DNA of 5,553 bases from Holophaga sp. GTDB taxonomy: Bacteria; Acidobacteriota; Holophagae; Holophagales; Holophagaceae. The translations under genes and the position numbers were made by a program. Under the pieces are notes generated by a model. That model saw only the letters and a list, made by a program, of their open reading frames with translations, did no database searches and was not told the origin of the DNA. Below, piece after piece: positions 1 through 5,553 of this stretch (positions are counted from its first letter, which is position 1; the number at the start of each line of letters is the position of its first letter). Location: the NCBI GenBank assembly GCA_030691225.1, contig JAUYES010000734.1:1-5553 (forward strand), in the 5' to 3' direction.

Positions 1-339
1 ATCCAAACTGCCCTCTTCCAGCATCCCCGCCGGATCTGCGGTGGCTTCGGAACCTCCGGCGAATAGCAGCAGCGAGGGTTTCTTCTGCCTCAGAATTCGG
101 GCGATAGCTCGACCCAAGCCTCGATTCCACACGTAAATCGAAAACCCAACCCAGTCGGGTTCGGATGCCAAAATTTGCTCGGCACAGGCTTCCGCCGATT
201 GCTCTAGGTAGAGGTCCAAAACACGAATTTGAAGCGTGTCCGGAAACGCTCGCTTGAGCACCGAAGCCAGCATGGCTGGACCCAGCGGCACGGCCCGGGC
301 CGAGGCTTCAATATGAATGGCAACCAGGACAAGGTTCAT
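1..339 (-). CDS. B12-binding-domain radical SAM protein, N-terminal part (gene runs off the left edge)
   Basis: Only the first 113 codons are present; the gene continues beyond position 1. The start is ATG at 339-337, with an in-frame stop just upstream (360-358). It lies 26 nt after the MOSC gene stop, so it is probably the next gene of the same operon. The visible protein looks like the Rossmann-type cobalamin-binding domain found at the N-terminus of many radical SAM enzymes. It has a hydrophobic first strand (NLVLVAIHI), the PLGPAMLASVL segment (residues 18-28), the strand and turn VLDLYLEQ (40-47), PDWVGFSIYVWN (61-72), and a glycine loop AGGSEAT (94-100) where relatives usually read GGPE. 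The overall pattern resembles the DUF4080-type subgroup. The CxxxCxxC iron-sulfur cluster motif that would prove radical SAM activity lies outside the window, so that part is inferred. Substrate unknown. Confidence 0.75.
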   Translation of the reverse strand, partial: MNLVLVAIHIEASARAVPLGPAMLASVLKRAFPDTLQIRVLDLYLEQSAEACAEQILASEPDWVGFSIYVWNRGLGRAIARILRQKKPSLLLFAGGSEATADPAGMLEEGSLD

Positions 340-365
340 GCGCGTTTCCCATAGCGATCAGGCAA

Positions 366-1013
366 TCAGGGTGCCGCCTTTTCCTGAAGCTTGGTTTTCC
401 ACCCAGGTGTGAGAAATTTCAGTTCCGAGGCTGCCAGGGCCTCTTCGGATCGAATTGCGCCGTCTCGGAAGGCGCGCAACACCCGGGCGGAAGTCCATTC
501 AGGATGGGGGCGTTCCACCCGTTCCAATGAATCTCCTGGCCTCACGCTACCTTCCTGAAGCACGCGAAAATACCAACCGCTGCGAACGGTCTCCCAAATG
601 GCGGGGAGTAAAAGAGGCTGCTGCCAGTAGCGGGCCAGCGTGTTGCAAGGTTGCCGGGGTTGGGAGACCTGAAGCAGCGCCGAACCTGCGCGAAAAATAT
701 CCCCGATGCAAACATTCTCGTCATCCAAGCCTTCGACGCTGAGATTCTCGCCCAGCCCTCCGAAGCCAATCTCCAGCCCAAAGCGCTCGCGCCAATAGGC
801 CTGATGTGCCCGCGAATACACCATGACCGCCTGATGATAGCCGCCATGATGGCGAGTATCGGCCACGGCATCACCCGCAGGCCCTGCCTCACTCAGGTGA
901 ACCGGGCCTTCTACGGCTTCCTTGATTAGCGCGGTGCGCCAGGCGACGCCCTTGGCATCGATATAGTTCGTAGGGCGCCCCAGGTGAATCGATGCGATCC
1001 GAGCCTCATCCAC
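366..1013 (-). CDS. MOSC domain-containing protein, YiiM-like
   Basis: A 215-residue MOSC-domain protein, close in length to E. coli YiiM (about 224 aa). YiiM-type proteins are linked to molybdenum-cofactor-dependent detoxification of N-hydroxylated purines; the exact reaction here is inferred. Numbering is from GTG 1013. Visible marks are RHHGG (54-58), the GENL motif (88-91), IGDIF (103-107) and SQPRQPC (117-123). C123 is the conserved cysteine of the MOSC fold. The C-terminal stretch with LTPGWKTKL fits the small helical domain following MOSC in YiiM. Two in-frame GTG starts exist. GTG 1013 is preferred because GGTGGAG (1028-1022) lies 8 nt upstream, whereas GTG 1022 abuts that purine run and would add three residues (MST). 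Either start overlaps the 3' end of ribF, so translational coupling is likely. Confidence 0.88.
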   Translation of the reverse strand: MDEARIASIHLGRPTNYIDAKGVAWRTALIKEAVEGPVHLSEAGPAGDAVADTRHHGGYHQAVMVYSRAHQAYWRERFGLEIGFGGLGENLSVEGLDDENVCIGDIFRAGSALLQVSQPRQPCNTLARYWQQPLLLPAIWETVRSGWYFRVLQEGSVRPGDSLERVERPHPEWTSARVLRAFRDGAIRSEEALAASELKFLTPGWKTKLQEKAAP

Positions 1014-1944
1014 GGTTGACACTCCACCAGGCCTGACCAGCCGTCACGTCTTGGGCGATCTGTTCGCGCAGGGCGTCAACGCCATCGAATCGTTGTTCTC
1101 CCCGAATTCGGTGCAGAAAGGCCAATTCAAGCCTTGTGCCGTAAAGATCGCCCTCGAAATCCGGGAGGAAGGTTTCCACACTAGTGGTCGTTCCCTGGAA
1201 GGTTGGTTTTTCACCCACATTGGTTAGACCCAGGTGGGCCTGCCCAAGCCGCGCACCGCGAACCTCGGTGACATAGACACCTGCGCCGGGAATCTGCTCT
1301 TGATCCCATTGCAGATTGGCCGTGGGAAAGCCCAGGTGGCGACCGCGTCGATCGCCCTCCACCACCACACCCGTTAATACAAATGGCTGGCCCAGCAGAC
1401 GAGCAGCTTCATCCACATCACCCTGCTGAAGGACGCCACGGATCCGAGTGCTAGAAAGCACCCCATCATCGTGCGCCTTGAAGGCATAGGACTGGATCCG
1501 GCACCCACTCGTCATTCCCCACTCTTCGAGAACGACCATATCCCCGAGCCGCTCTCGCCCAAAGCGGAAGGAGCGTCCCACATGGAGTTCGACGGGCTCC
1601 AGCACTTTGTCGAGGGTGGCCAAAAACAACTGGGCGCTGAGCTGGGAAACCGTTCGATTGAAGGGAATCACCCAGGCGATATCCACACCCAAGGCCTCGA
1701 ACACGGCTAGGCGCTGAGTCAACGTCGATAACAATAGTGGCTTGCGGTGCGTAGCCACCACCACGGCTGGGTGAGGATCGAAGGTGACCACTGCCGCTGG
1801 CATACCCCGCTCTTTTGCGCGTTGCACCGCAGCGGTAAGCAAGGCCCGATGGCCCATGTGAACGCCATCGAAATTGCCAAGGGTCACCACGGTTGGACCC
1901 GACCGGTACGGGGCATCCTCTAAGGCGTGGTGCCAAATTTTCAT
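1006..1944 (-). CDS. ribF: Bifunctional riboflavin kinase / FAD synthetase
   Basis: A 312-residue protein of the usual RibF length. It converts riboflavin to FMN (kinase) and FMN to FAD (adenylyltransferase) in the cytoplasm. The N-terminal nucleotidyltransferase domain (about 15-180) carries LGNFDGVHMGH (22-32), TFDPHP (54-59), GRSFRFGRERLGD (123-135) and SSTRIRG (164-170). The C-terminal flavokinase domain (about 183-305) shows the RRGRHLGFPTANL segment (199-211) with its PTAN motif, NVGEKPTF (242-249), and VETFLPDFEGDLYG beginning at V256, where E257 matches the usual catalytic glutamate. Both active sites appear intact. ATG at 1944-1942 overlaps the terC stop in an ATGA arrangement and no strong Shine-Dalgarno is seen, so expression probably depends on translational coupling to terC. 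The 3' end overlaps the MOSC gene start. Confidence 0.97.
   Translation of the reverse strand: MKIWHHALEDAPYRSGPTVVTLGNFDGVHMGHRALLTAAVQRAKERGMPAAVVTFDPHPAVVVATHRKPLLLSTLTQRLAVFEALGVDIAWVIPFNRTVSQLSAQLFLATLDKVLEPVELHVGRSFRFGRERLGDMVVLEEWGMTSGCRIQSYAFKAHDDGVLSSTRIRGVLQQGDVDEAARLLGQPFVLTGVVVEGDRRGRHLGFPTANLQWDQEQIPGAGVYVTEVRGARLGQAHLGLTNVGEKPTFQGTTTSVETFLPDFEGDLYGTRLELAFLHRIRGEQRFDGVDALREQIAQDVTAGQAWWSVNRG
1022..1028 (-). promoter_or_regulatory. Ribosome binding site deciding the MOSC gene start
   Basis: On the minus strand these bases read GGTGGAG, inside the last codons of ribF. They leave an 8-nt spacer to GTG 1013 but no spacer to GTG 1022, which favours the shorter start. Confidence 0.5.
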
Positions 1945-2912
1945 AGTTTTTCGCCGGGATGTTCAGACGGCCAAGCCAAGCTGGCAATGATGCTTCCCGC
2001 AAGAACCGCCACGATGAACACCAGGGAGGTATGAATCAAGACCTGATCGGGGATCCCGAGGCTTGTTTTCAACCAATGGGCCGCACACATCTTGATGCCC
2101 ACGAAGGTAAGGATCACCGCGAGGCCCACCTTGAGGCGATGGAAGCGATCCATCATTTTGGCCAATAAGAAATACAGGCTTCGAAGCCCCAGAATTGCAA
2201 AAACATTGGATGTATAGACCACGAAAGGGTCCCGCGTGATGGCCAGCACCGCTGGGATGCTATCCACCGCGAAAATCAGATCCGTCACCTCGACGGAAAT
2301 GAGCACCAACAGCATGGGTGTTGCATACAAACGATGATTTTTTTTGGTGAAGAAGTGCTGGTGTCCACCTTCAGGATCGAAGGGTATGATCTTGCGAAAG
2401 GCTCGGACGATGCCATTTTTGGTGGGATCGGAACCCTGTTCCTGCACGAAAAACATCTTGATACCGGTGTAGATCAGGAAGGCACCGAACACATACATCA
2501 TCCATTCGAAGCGGTTCAGGAGCGCGGTACCCGCCAGGATCATGACCGCTCGCATGATGAGCGCCCCGAGGATGCCCCAGTAGAGAATGCGATGCTGATT
2601 TTTCATCTCCACGCCAAAGGCGGTGAAGATCATGACGAAGACAAAGAGGTTATCGACGCTAAGGCTCTTTTCGAGCACATAGCCCGTTAGCCACTCCGTA
2701 CCCTTCAGGTGGCCCATCCAGTGGAATACCACGCCATTGAAAACCATGGCCAGAGCGATCCAAACACCACTCCAAAGGGCTGCCTCACGGAAACTGGGGG
2801 CATGGATCTTTCGGTTGAAGACGCCTAAATCTAACGCCAACATGATGAAAACAAGGCCATGGAAACCCAACCAAGCCCATAGCGGTGCAGATTGCAGTAA
2901 AGCAGCGATCAC
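1941..2912 (-). CDS. TerC/Alx-family integral membrane protein
   Basis: A 323-residue polytopic inner-membrane protein of the TerC family, closest in pattern and length to E. coli Alx (YgjT). Family members are implicated in metal handling, notably Mn(II) export and cotranslational metalation, and historically in tellurite resistance. Family signatures are ALDLGVFNRK (26-35), EKSLSVDNLFVF (81-92), YTGIKMFF (148-155), SVEVTDLIFAVDSIPAVLAI (206-225) and the TSNVFAILGLRSLYF stretch (234-248). Intramembrane acidic residues D28, E81, D87, E208, D211 and D217 are the expected ion-binding positions. A His-rich cytoplasmic loop (GGHQHFFTKKNHR, 182-194) sits between the two halves. The start is GTG 2912, preceded by GGAGG (2921-2917) with a 4-nt spacer. 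It is the first gene of the minus-strand operon, diverges from rsmE, and its stop overlaps the ribF start. Substrate is inferred from the family only. Confidence 0.94.
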   Translation of the reverse strand: MIAALLQSAPLWAWLGFHGLVFIMLALDLGVFNRKIHAPSFREAALWSGVWIALAMVFNGVVFHWMGHLKGTEWLTGYVLEKSLSVDNLFVFVMIFTAFGVEMKNQHRILYWGILGALIMRAVMILAGTALLNRFEWMMYVFGAFLIYTGIKMFFVQEQGSDPTKNGIVRAFRKIIPFDPEGGHQHFFTKKNHRLYATPMLLVLISVEVTDLIFAVDSIPAVLAITRDPFVVYTSNVFAILGLRSLYFLLAKMMDRFHRLKVGLAVILTFVGIKMCAAHWLKTSLGIPDQVLIHTSLVFIVAVLAGSIIASLAWPSEHPGEKL

Positions 2913-2952
2913 AAAGCCTCCGACTTTCAGGATAACAAGCCAAACTAGGGAT
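2913..2952. other. Divergent intergenic spacer between the TerC-family gene and rsmE
   Basis: Only 40 nt separate the two divergent starts. On the minus strand the spacer holds GGAGG, the strong Shine-Dalgarno of the TerC-family gene. On the plus strand it holds AGGG (2947-2950), a weak one for rsmE. There is no room for a Mn-sensing yybP-ykoY riboswitch, which precedes several Alx/TerC genes elsewhere. Promoters for either direction must overlap coding sequence; none is convincing by eye. Confidence 0.6.
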
Positions 2953-3678
2953 ATGAGTCTTCCTCGTTTCGTCGTTCCCTTCTCCGGTGCCGCGGCTGAA
3001 AATTCCCTGGTTCCCCTGGACGCCGTTCAGGCGCGTCATCTCGGCGTACTTCGCTTGAAACCCGGCTCCGCCCTGGAACTACTCTTACCAGGTGGCCCGT
3101 GGCGCGCTGATTTAGCGGAAATGAGCAAGGACCGCGCGGTGGTGCGCCTTGTTTCTCCACTCAACGAAGATCGCGAACCTGCCATCGCCATCCACGCCTG
3201 CCTTCCGGTCACCGCTCAACTTAGCCTGTGGGACGACTGGCTTCCGGGTGTTGTCGAACTCGGGACAACCCTAATTCAGCCCATCGTTTATGCCCGCAGC
3301 GAATACGAGCCAAAAAAAATCACCCCCAAGCTGGAGCGCTGGCGCCGCATCATCACCGTCGCCTGTGAACAAAGCCACCGAACTCGTATTCCGGAAATAC
3401 GAGACCCACTTCCCTACGAGGCCCTTCTTGATTGGGACGCGCCACAAAAATGGGTGGCCTACGAAGTCGCCACGGGACAGGCGAACCCAGAGTTGCAAAT
3501 AGCGCCACTGGCCTTCACCCACGGCCCGGAGGGAGGCATAACGGATCTCGAATTCTCCGCCTTGAGTCGAGCCGGATGGTTGCCTGTCACGCTTGGCGTC
3601 AGTATTCTGCGCGCTGCAACTTGCCCGGCCGCCCTGCTCGGAGCCGTGCAATTCCAGTTGGGCCGTGGTTTTCAGTGA
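2953..3678 (+). CDS. rsmE: 16S rRNA (uracil(1498)-N3)-methyltransferase, RsmE family
   Basis: A 241-residue protein of the normal RsmE length. RsmE methylates N3 of U1498 (E. coli numbering) in 16S rRNA of the 30S subunit using S-adenosylmethionine. The start ATG 2953 gives the typical MSLPRFVVP N-terminus; the reading frame is open further upstream but that part is a shadow of the TerC-family gene. The N-terminal PUA-like RNA-binding domain covers about 1-70. The SPOUT trefoil-knot domain covers about 78-240, with VELGTTLIQP (101-110), ACEQSHRTRIPEI (137-149), the SAM-loop motif HGPEGGITDLE (190-200) and LGVSILRAATCPAAL (214-228). The last motif deviates: relatives usually read LG.RILR.ETA, whereas S217 and A222 occupy the usual Arg and Glu positions. 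The SAM-binding glycine loop is intact, so activity is likely. rnd follows 44 nt downstream, probably cotranscribed. Confidence 0.93.
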   Translation: MSLPRFVVPFSGAAAENSLVPLDAVQARHLGVLRLKPGSALELLLPGGPWRADLAEMSKDRAVVRLVSPLNEDREPAIAIHACLPVTAQLSLWDDWLPGVVELGTTLIQPIVYARSEYEPKKITPKLERWRRIITVACEQSHRTRIPEIRDPLPYEALLDWDAPQKWVAYEVATGQANPELQIAPLAFTHGPEGGITDLEFSALSRAGWLPVTLGVSILRAATCPAALLGAVQFQLGRGFQ

Positions 3679-3722
3679 AGCAGGCTTTGGTCTCACCTGA
3701 AAATCACGCAAACTGTACTGCT

Positions 3723-4607
3723 ATGACCTCGGATCTCTTCGACCTTCCCATCACCTATGTCTCGACTCCAGAAACGCTGAGTCAGGCGCTGCCGCAATGG
3801 TTCAACGAGCACCTACTGGCAGTGGATATCGAATGTAGCCTCACGGGCGTGCATCACTGCGTGATGGCCCTGGTGCAAATCGCCAATCATGATCAGGCCT
3901 GGCTGGTGGATCCCATCGCACTGGGGCCACTCATGAAACCGGCCATGAAGGCCCTCGCCGAAATCCCGTGGATCGTTCACGATTTTTCTGGCGATGGTGT
4001 GGTGTTCAAGCGGCTGTACGACGTTGTTCCTGCCGCAGTGATGGACACAATGATGCTCGCCAGGGCCCTGGGCTATCCCCAGCCGGGCCTAAAGACTCTG
4101 GCCAAGCTCAAGCTGGGCTTGAACATTCCCAAGGATGAACAAGACAGCAACTGGATGATTCGACCGCTGCGTTCCACCCAGATCAGCTACGCCGCCCGAG
4201 ATGCGGCACTGCTGCTGCCCCTCCTGAGGCGCCTGGGCGACGAAGTTGAACTGCGCCGCAACGACCCCGAAATCGGTCCACGGATCGCCAGCCTCCCTCG
4301 GGAGCTAGAGCAAATCGTAAATCGAATTCGGCATTACCGGGTTCCGGATCGCCATCCGGTGATGGAGAAGGCCCGAGCCATGGGGTTGGGTCCTCTGGCC
4401 GAAGAGCGAGCCCGCCAGCTTTCAGAGCTTCGGCTTCGCTGGGGCAACGAAGGGGATGTGGCGGCTGTCATGGAACTCGGCAACCGCTGGATTTTGGCCC
4501 GAGTTCAACATCCACCCCGTTCGAAGGAGGCCCTGGAGCGCTGCATCCCAAATCCCCGTTTTCGTGCGAAAAGACTTGATCAGCTTTGGGAAGTGCTGGG
4601 AAGTTGA
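3723..4607 (+). CDS. rnd: Ribonuclease D (DEDDy 3'-5' exoribonuclease with C-terminal HRDC-like domain)
   Basis: A 294-residue RNase D-type 3'-5' exoribonuclease, which trims 3' ends of tRNA precursors and other small stable RNAs in the cytoplasm. The DnaQ-like exonuclease domain (about 8-172) shows all acidic residues of the DEDD family: D35 and E37 in LAVDIEC (Exo I), D91 in VHDFSGDGVVFKR with the MDTMMLARALGY helix (107-118) (Exo II), and Y156 and D160 in SYAARDAALL (Exo III, DEDDy type). The DSNWMIRPLRSTQ stretch before Exo III is strongly RNase D-like. One HRDC-like domain follows (about 229-292, including LRLRW and HPPRSKEAL). E. coli RNase D has two such domains and 375 residues, so this is the shorter form. 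The start ATG 3723 fits the domain start, although no good Shine-Dalgarno precedes it. Coupling to rsmE, 44 nt upstream, is possible. Confidence 0.92.
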   Translation: MTSDLFDLPITYVSTPETLSQALPQWFNEHLLAVDIECSLTGVHHCVMALVQIANHDQAWLVDPIALGPLMKPAMKALAEIPWIVHDFSGDGVVFKRLYDVVPAAVMDTMMLARALGYPQPGLKTLAKLKLGLNIPKDEQDSNWMIRPLRSTQISYAARDAALLLPLLRRLGDEVELRRNDPEIGPRIASLPRELEQIVNRIRHYRVPDRHPVMEKARAMGLGPLAEERARQLSELRLRWGNEGDVAAVMELGNRWILARVQHPPRSKEALERCIPNPRFRAKRLDQLWEVLGS

Positions 4608-4618
4608 TTTGTCAGAAC

Positions 4619-4646
4619 TAAACAGTTGATAGCGCATCGCCGATTC
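4619..4646 (+). promoter_or_regulatory. Candidate sigma-28 (FliA/SigD-type) flagellar promoter for fliW-csrA
   Basis: TAAA at 4619-4622 is followed after 16 nt by GCCGATTC at 4639-4646. The sigma-28-type consensus is TAAA, about 14-16 nt, then GCCGATAA or GCCGATAT. All four -35 core bases and the first six -10 bases match. Transcription would begin near 4653, just upstream of the AGGAG ribosome binding site of fliW. The match and the flagellar gene downstream support each other, but this is a by-eye call. Confidence 0.5.
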
Positions 4647-4658
4647 AGGCTAAACACC

Positions 4659-4663
4659 AGGAG
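4659..4663 (+). promoter_or_regulatory. Shine-Dalgarno deciding the fliW start
   Basis: AGGAG sits 5 nt before ATG 4669. An in-frame GTG at 4663 would start inside this element, so ATG 4669 is chosen. The GGA core is also the kind of site CsrA can occupy, so binding of CsrA here is conceivable but unproven. Confidence 0.6.
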
Positions 4664-4668
4664 TGCAT

Positions 4669-5439
4669 ATGTCCGAAGAGGAAATCATCGTCAAATTCCC
4701 CAAGGGTCTGGTCGGATCTCCTGAATTGAATGAATTTCGGGTTTTTGAACCCGAGGGTGGGCCTCTTAAATTCCTTCAAAGCACCCTCAAGCCCGAAATT
4801 TTCTTTACGTGCATGGATGCCGCCGCGGTAAAGGCCGATTACCAAGTGCCACTCACCGAAAAGGAGGCTGAAGAACTCAATCTCCAGTCTGAAAAGGAAG
4901 CCATGGTCTTGGTCATGGTCATCCACCACGAAGAGCTTCACCAGACCACGGCAAACCTCGCAGGCCCCTTGGTTATTAATACCCGAACCCATCTCGGTAT
5001 TCAGGCAGCACTGGAGATTAAGAAATTCCCGCTGCAATACCCATTATTTGCAGCGAAAGAGGACCTAGCCATTGATTTTCCGGCAGGATTACTAGGTTTT
5101 CCGCATCTCCGAGCCTTTCGACTGTTTGAGCCCGCCGACAGCTACCCCCTCAAGTTTTTTCAATCCGCCGACGATCCGGATATTTGTTTCACCTGCATCG
5201 ATATCGCCTCCATTCAGCCGAACTATGAATTTTCCTTGAATGACGAGGATGCCGAGGCCCTCGCACTGGAAGCACCTGAAGATGCGCTTTTGCTGGCCAT
5301 GGTTGTTATCCCCCAGGATCCACGCAAAATGACCGCCAATTTGGCAGGTCCTTTGATCATTAATGGAAAGACATGCGTGGGCCGTCAAATCGTTCTGAAT
5401 ACTGAGAAATTCCCGCTTAAATTCCCCATTCTCTCCTAG
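4669..5439 (+). CDS. fliW: Tandem FliW: flagellar assembly factor / CsrA antagonist with two fused FliW domains
   Basis: A 256-residue protein, nearly twice the usual FliW length (about 130-155 aa), because two complete FliW domains are fused. FliW is a small cytoplasmic beta-barrel protein that binds flagellin and, when freed, binds CsrA and relieves CsrA repression of flagellin mRNA. Domain 1 (about 5-127) has FPKGLVGSPEL (10-20), FRVFEP (23-28), PLKFLQS (32-38), FFTCMD (45-50) and TTANLAGPLVIN (93-104). Domain 2 (about 133-255) repeats these as FPAGLLGFPHL (137-147), FRLFEP (150-155), PLKFFQS (160-166), CFTCID (173-178) and MTANLAGPLIIN (221-232), followed by VGRQIVL (237-243). Each ends with KFPL..P. 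The junction (about 128-132, AAKED) leaves almost no linker. Domain 2 is nearer the canonical form; domain 1 has S17 for the usual Phe and lacks the GRQ arginine. csrA begins 19 nt downstream, the classic partner arrangement. Confidence 0.93.
   Translation: MSEEEIIVKFPKGLVGSPELNEFRVFEPEGGPLKFLQSTLKPEIFFTCMDAAAVKADYQVPLTEKEAEELNLQSEKEAMVLVMVIHHEELHQTTANLAGPLVINTRTHLGIQAALEIKKFPLQYPLFAAKEDLAIDFPAGLLGFPHLRAFRLFEPADSYPLKFFQSADDPDICFTCIDIASIQPNYEFSLNDEDAEALALEAPEDALLLAMVVIPQDPRKMTANLAGPLIINGKTCVGRQIVLNTEKFPLKFPILS
4684..5433 (+). repeat. Internal tandem duplication: two FliW-domain repeats within one gene
   Basis: The first unit spans about 4684-5049 and the second about 5065-5433. A hand alignment of their translations gives 54 identical residues over roughly 122 positions with one single-residue gap. 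DNA conservation is much weaker, with many synonymous changes, for example in the two TANLAGPL coding stretches. This indicates an old duplication kept by selection on both copies rather than a recent repeat or assembly artefact. Confidence 0.9.
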
Positions 5440-5458
5440 TTAAAAAAGGCACAAGCTG

Positions 5459-5553
5459 GTGTTAGTCATCACAAGGAAATACGGTGAATCCGTAATCATC
5501 GATGGAAACATTGAAGTTACGGTGGTTGGCATTACCAAGGATGGAGTGCGTCT
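5459..5553 (+). CDS. csrA: Carbon storage regulator CsrA, N-terminal part (runs off the right edge)
   Basis: The first 31 codons plus two bases are visible, about half of a typical 60-75-residue CsrA. CsrA is a homodimeric RNA-binding protein that grips GGA motifs in mRNA leaders, usually blocking ribosome access; in FliW-bearing bacteria it represses flagellin translation. The visible protein begins MLVITRKYGESVII and continues DGNIEVTVVGITKDGVR. It matches the CsrA N-terminus with the TR(K) RNA-binding strand, the GESVII strand and the V.VVGI strand. The start is GTG 5459, preceded by AAGG (5446-5449) with a 9-nt spacer, so initiation looks modest. The 19-nt gap after fliW indicates cotranscription. 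The second RNA-binding surface and the C-terminal extension that contacts FliW lie outside the window. Confidence 0.95.
   Translation, partial: MLVITRKYGESVIIDGNIEVTVVGITKDGVR

Noticed and set aside
2908..2936. Possible sigma-70 promoter for rsmE (ATCACA, 17 nt, GATAAC)
   Set aside because: Each box matches only four of six consensus bases, a level expected by chance in this much sequence.
2737..2952. Upstream extension of the rsmE reading frame to an ATG at 2737
   Set aside because: It lies antisense over the TerC-family gene, has no RsmE-like sequence, and the conserved N-terminus begins exactly at ATG 2953.
3432..3722. Upstream extension of the rnd reading frame
   Set aside because: It overlaps the conserved C-terminal half of rsmE in another frame and encodes nothing resembling RNase D; homology begins just after ATG 3723.
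3679..3722. Inverted repeat AGCAG/CTGCT flanking the rsmE-rnd gap
   Set aside because: A 5-bp stem with a 34-nt loop and no T-run is not a credible terminator or regulatory hairpin.
4608..4668. Terminator after rnd
   Set aside because: No stable hairpin followed by a T-run is visible in the gap, so read-through from rnd into fliW cannot be excluded.
4645..5037. Long minus-strand open frames opposite fliW (also 5092-5388)
   Set aside because: They are shadows of fliW, whose plus-strand translation shows clear repeated family motifs; the antisense products resemble nothing recognisable.

Overview
The window reads as a dense, moderately GC-rich bacterial chromosomal segment with seven protein-coding genes, two of them cut by the window edges. 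Almost no non-coding DNA is present, and no RNA gene, mobile element or CRISPR array was seen. The genes are mostly housekeeping functions plus a fliW-csrA pair, which marks a motile, flagellated bacterium that uses the FliW-CsrA switch. FliW is typical of Firmicutes, spirochaetes, epsilon- and deltaproteobacteria and several environmental phyla, and is generally absent from the enteric gammaproteobacteria. RNase D together with an Alx-type TerC protein makes a Gram-negative-type lineage more likely, but I cannot place the phylum from the sequence alone.

Left block, minus strand (2912 down to 1). Four genes run head to tail as an apparent operon: a TerC/Alx-family membrane protein, ribF (riboflavin kinase/FAD synthetase), a YiiM-like MOSC-domain protein, and the N-terminal part of a B12-binding-type radical SAM protein. 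terC and ribF overlap by 4 nt. ribF and the MOSC gene overlap by a few nt. A 26-nt gap precedes the radical SAM gene. A cofactor theme (flavin, MOSC/molybdo-related chemistry, radical SAM/B12) runs through the last three genes, but a functional link is inference.

Right block, plus strand (2953 to 5553). rsmE (16S rRNA m3U methyltransferase) diverges from terC across only 40 nt. It is followed by rnd (RNase D with a single C-terminal HRDC-like domain), an unusual fliW encoding two complete FliW domains fused in tandem, and the start of csrA. rsmE and rnd act on RNA maturation. FliW and CsrA form a partner-switch controlling flagellin and other mRNAs. A sequence resembling a sigma-28 (FliA/SigD) flagellar promoter lies between rnd and fliW, suggesting that fliW-csrA is its own flagellar-regulated transcription unit.

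The most interesting feature is the tandem FliW. Its two halves share 54 identical residues over about 122 aligned positions (my hand alignment). The second half keeps the canonical motifs better than the first, which suggests division of labour between the domains.
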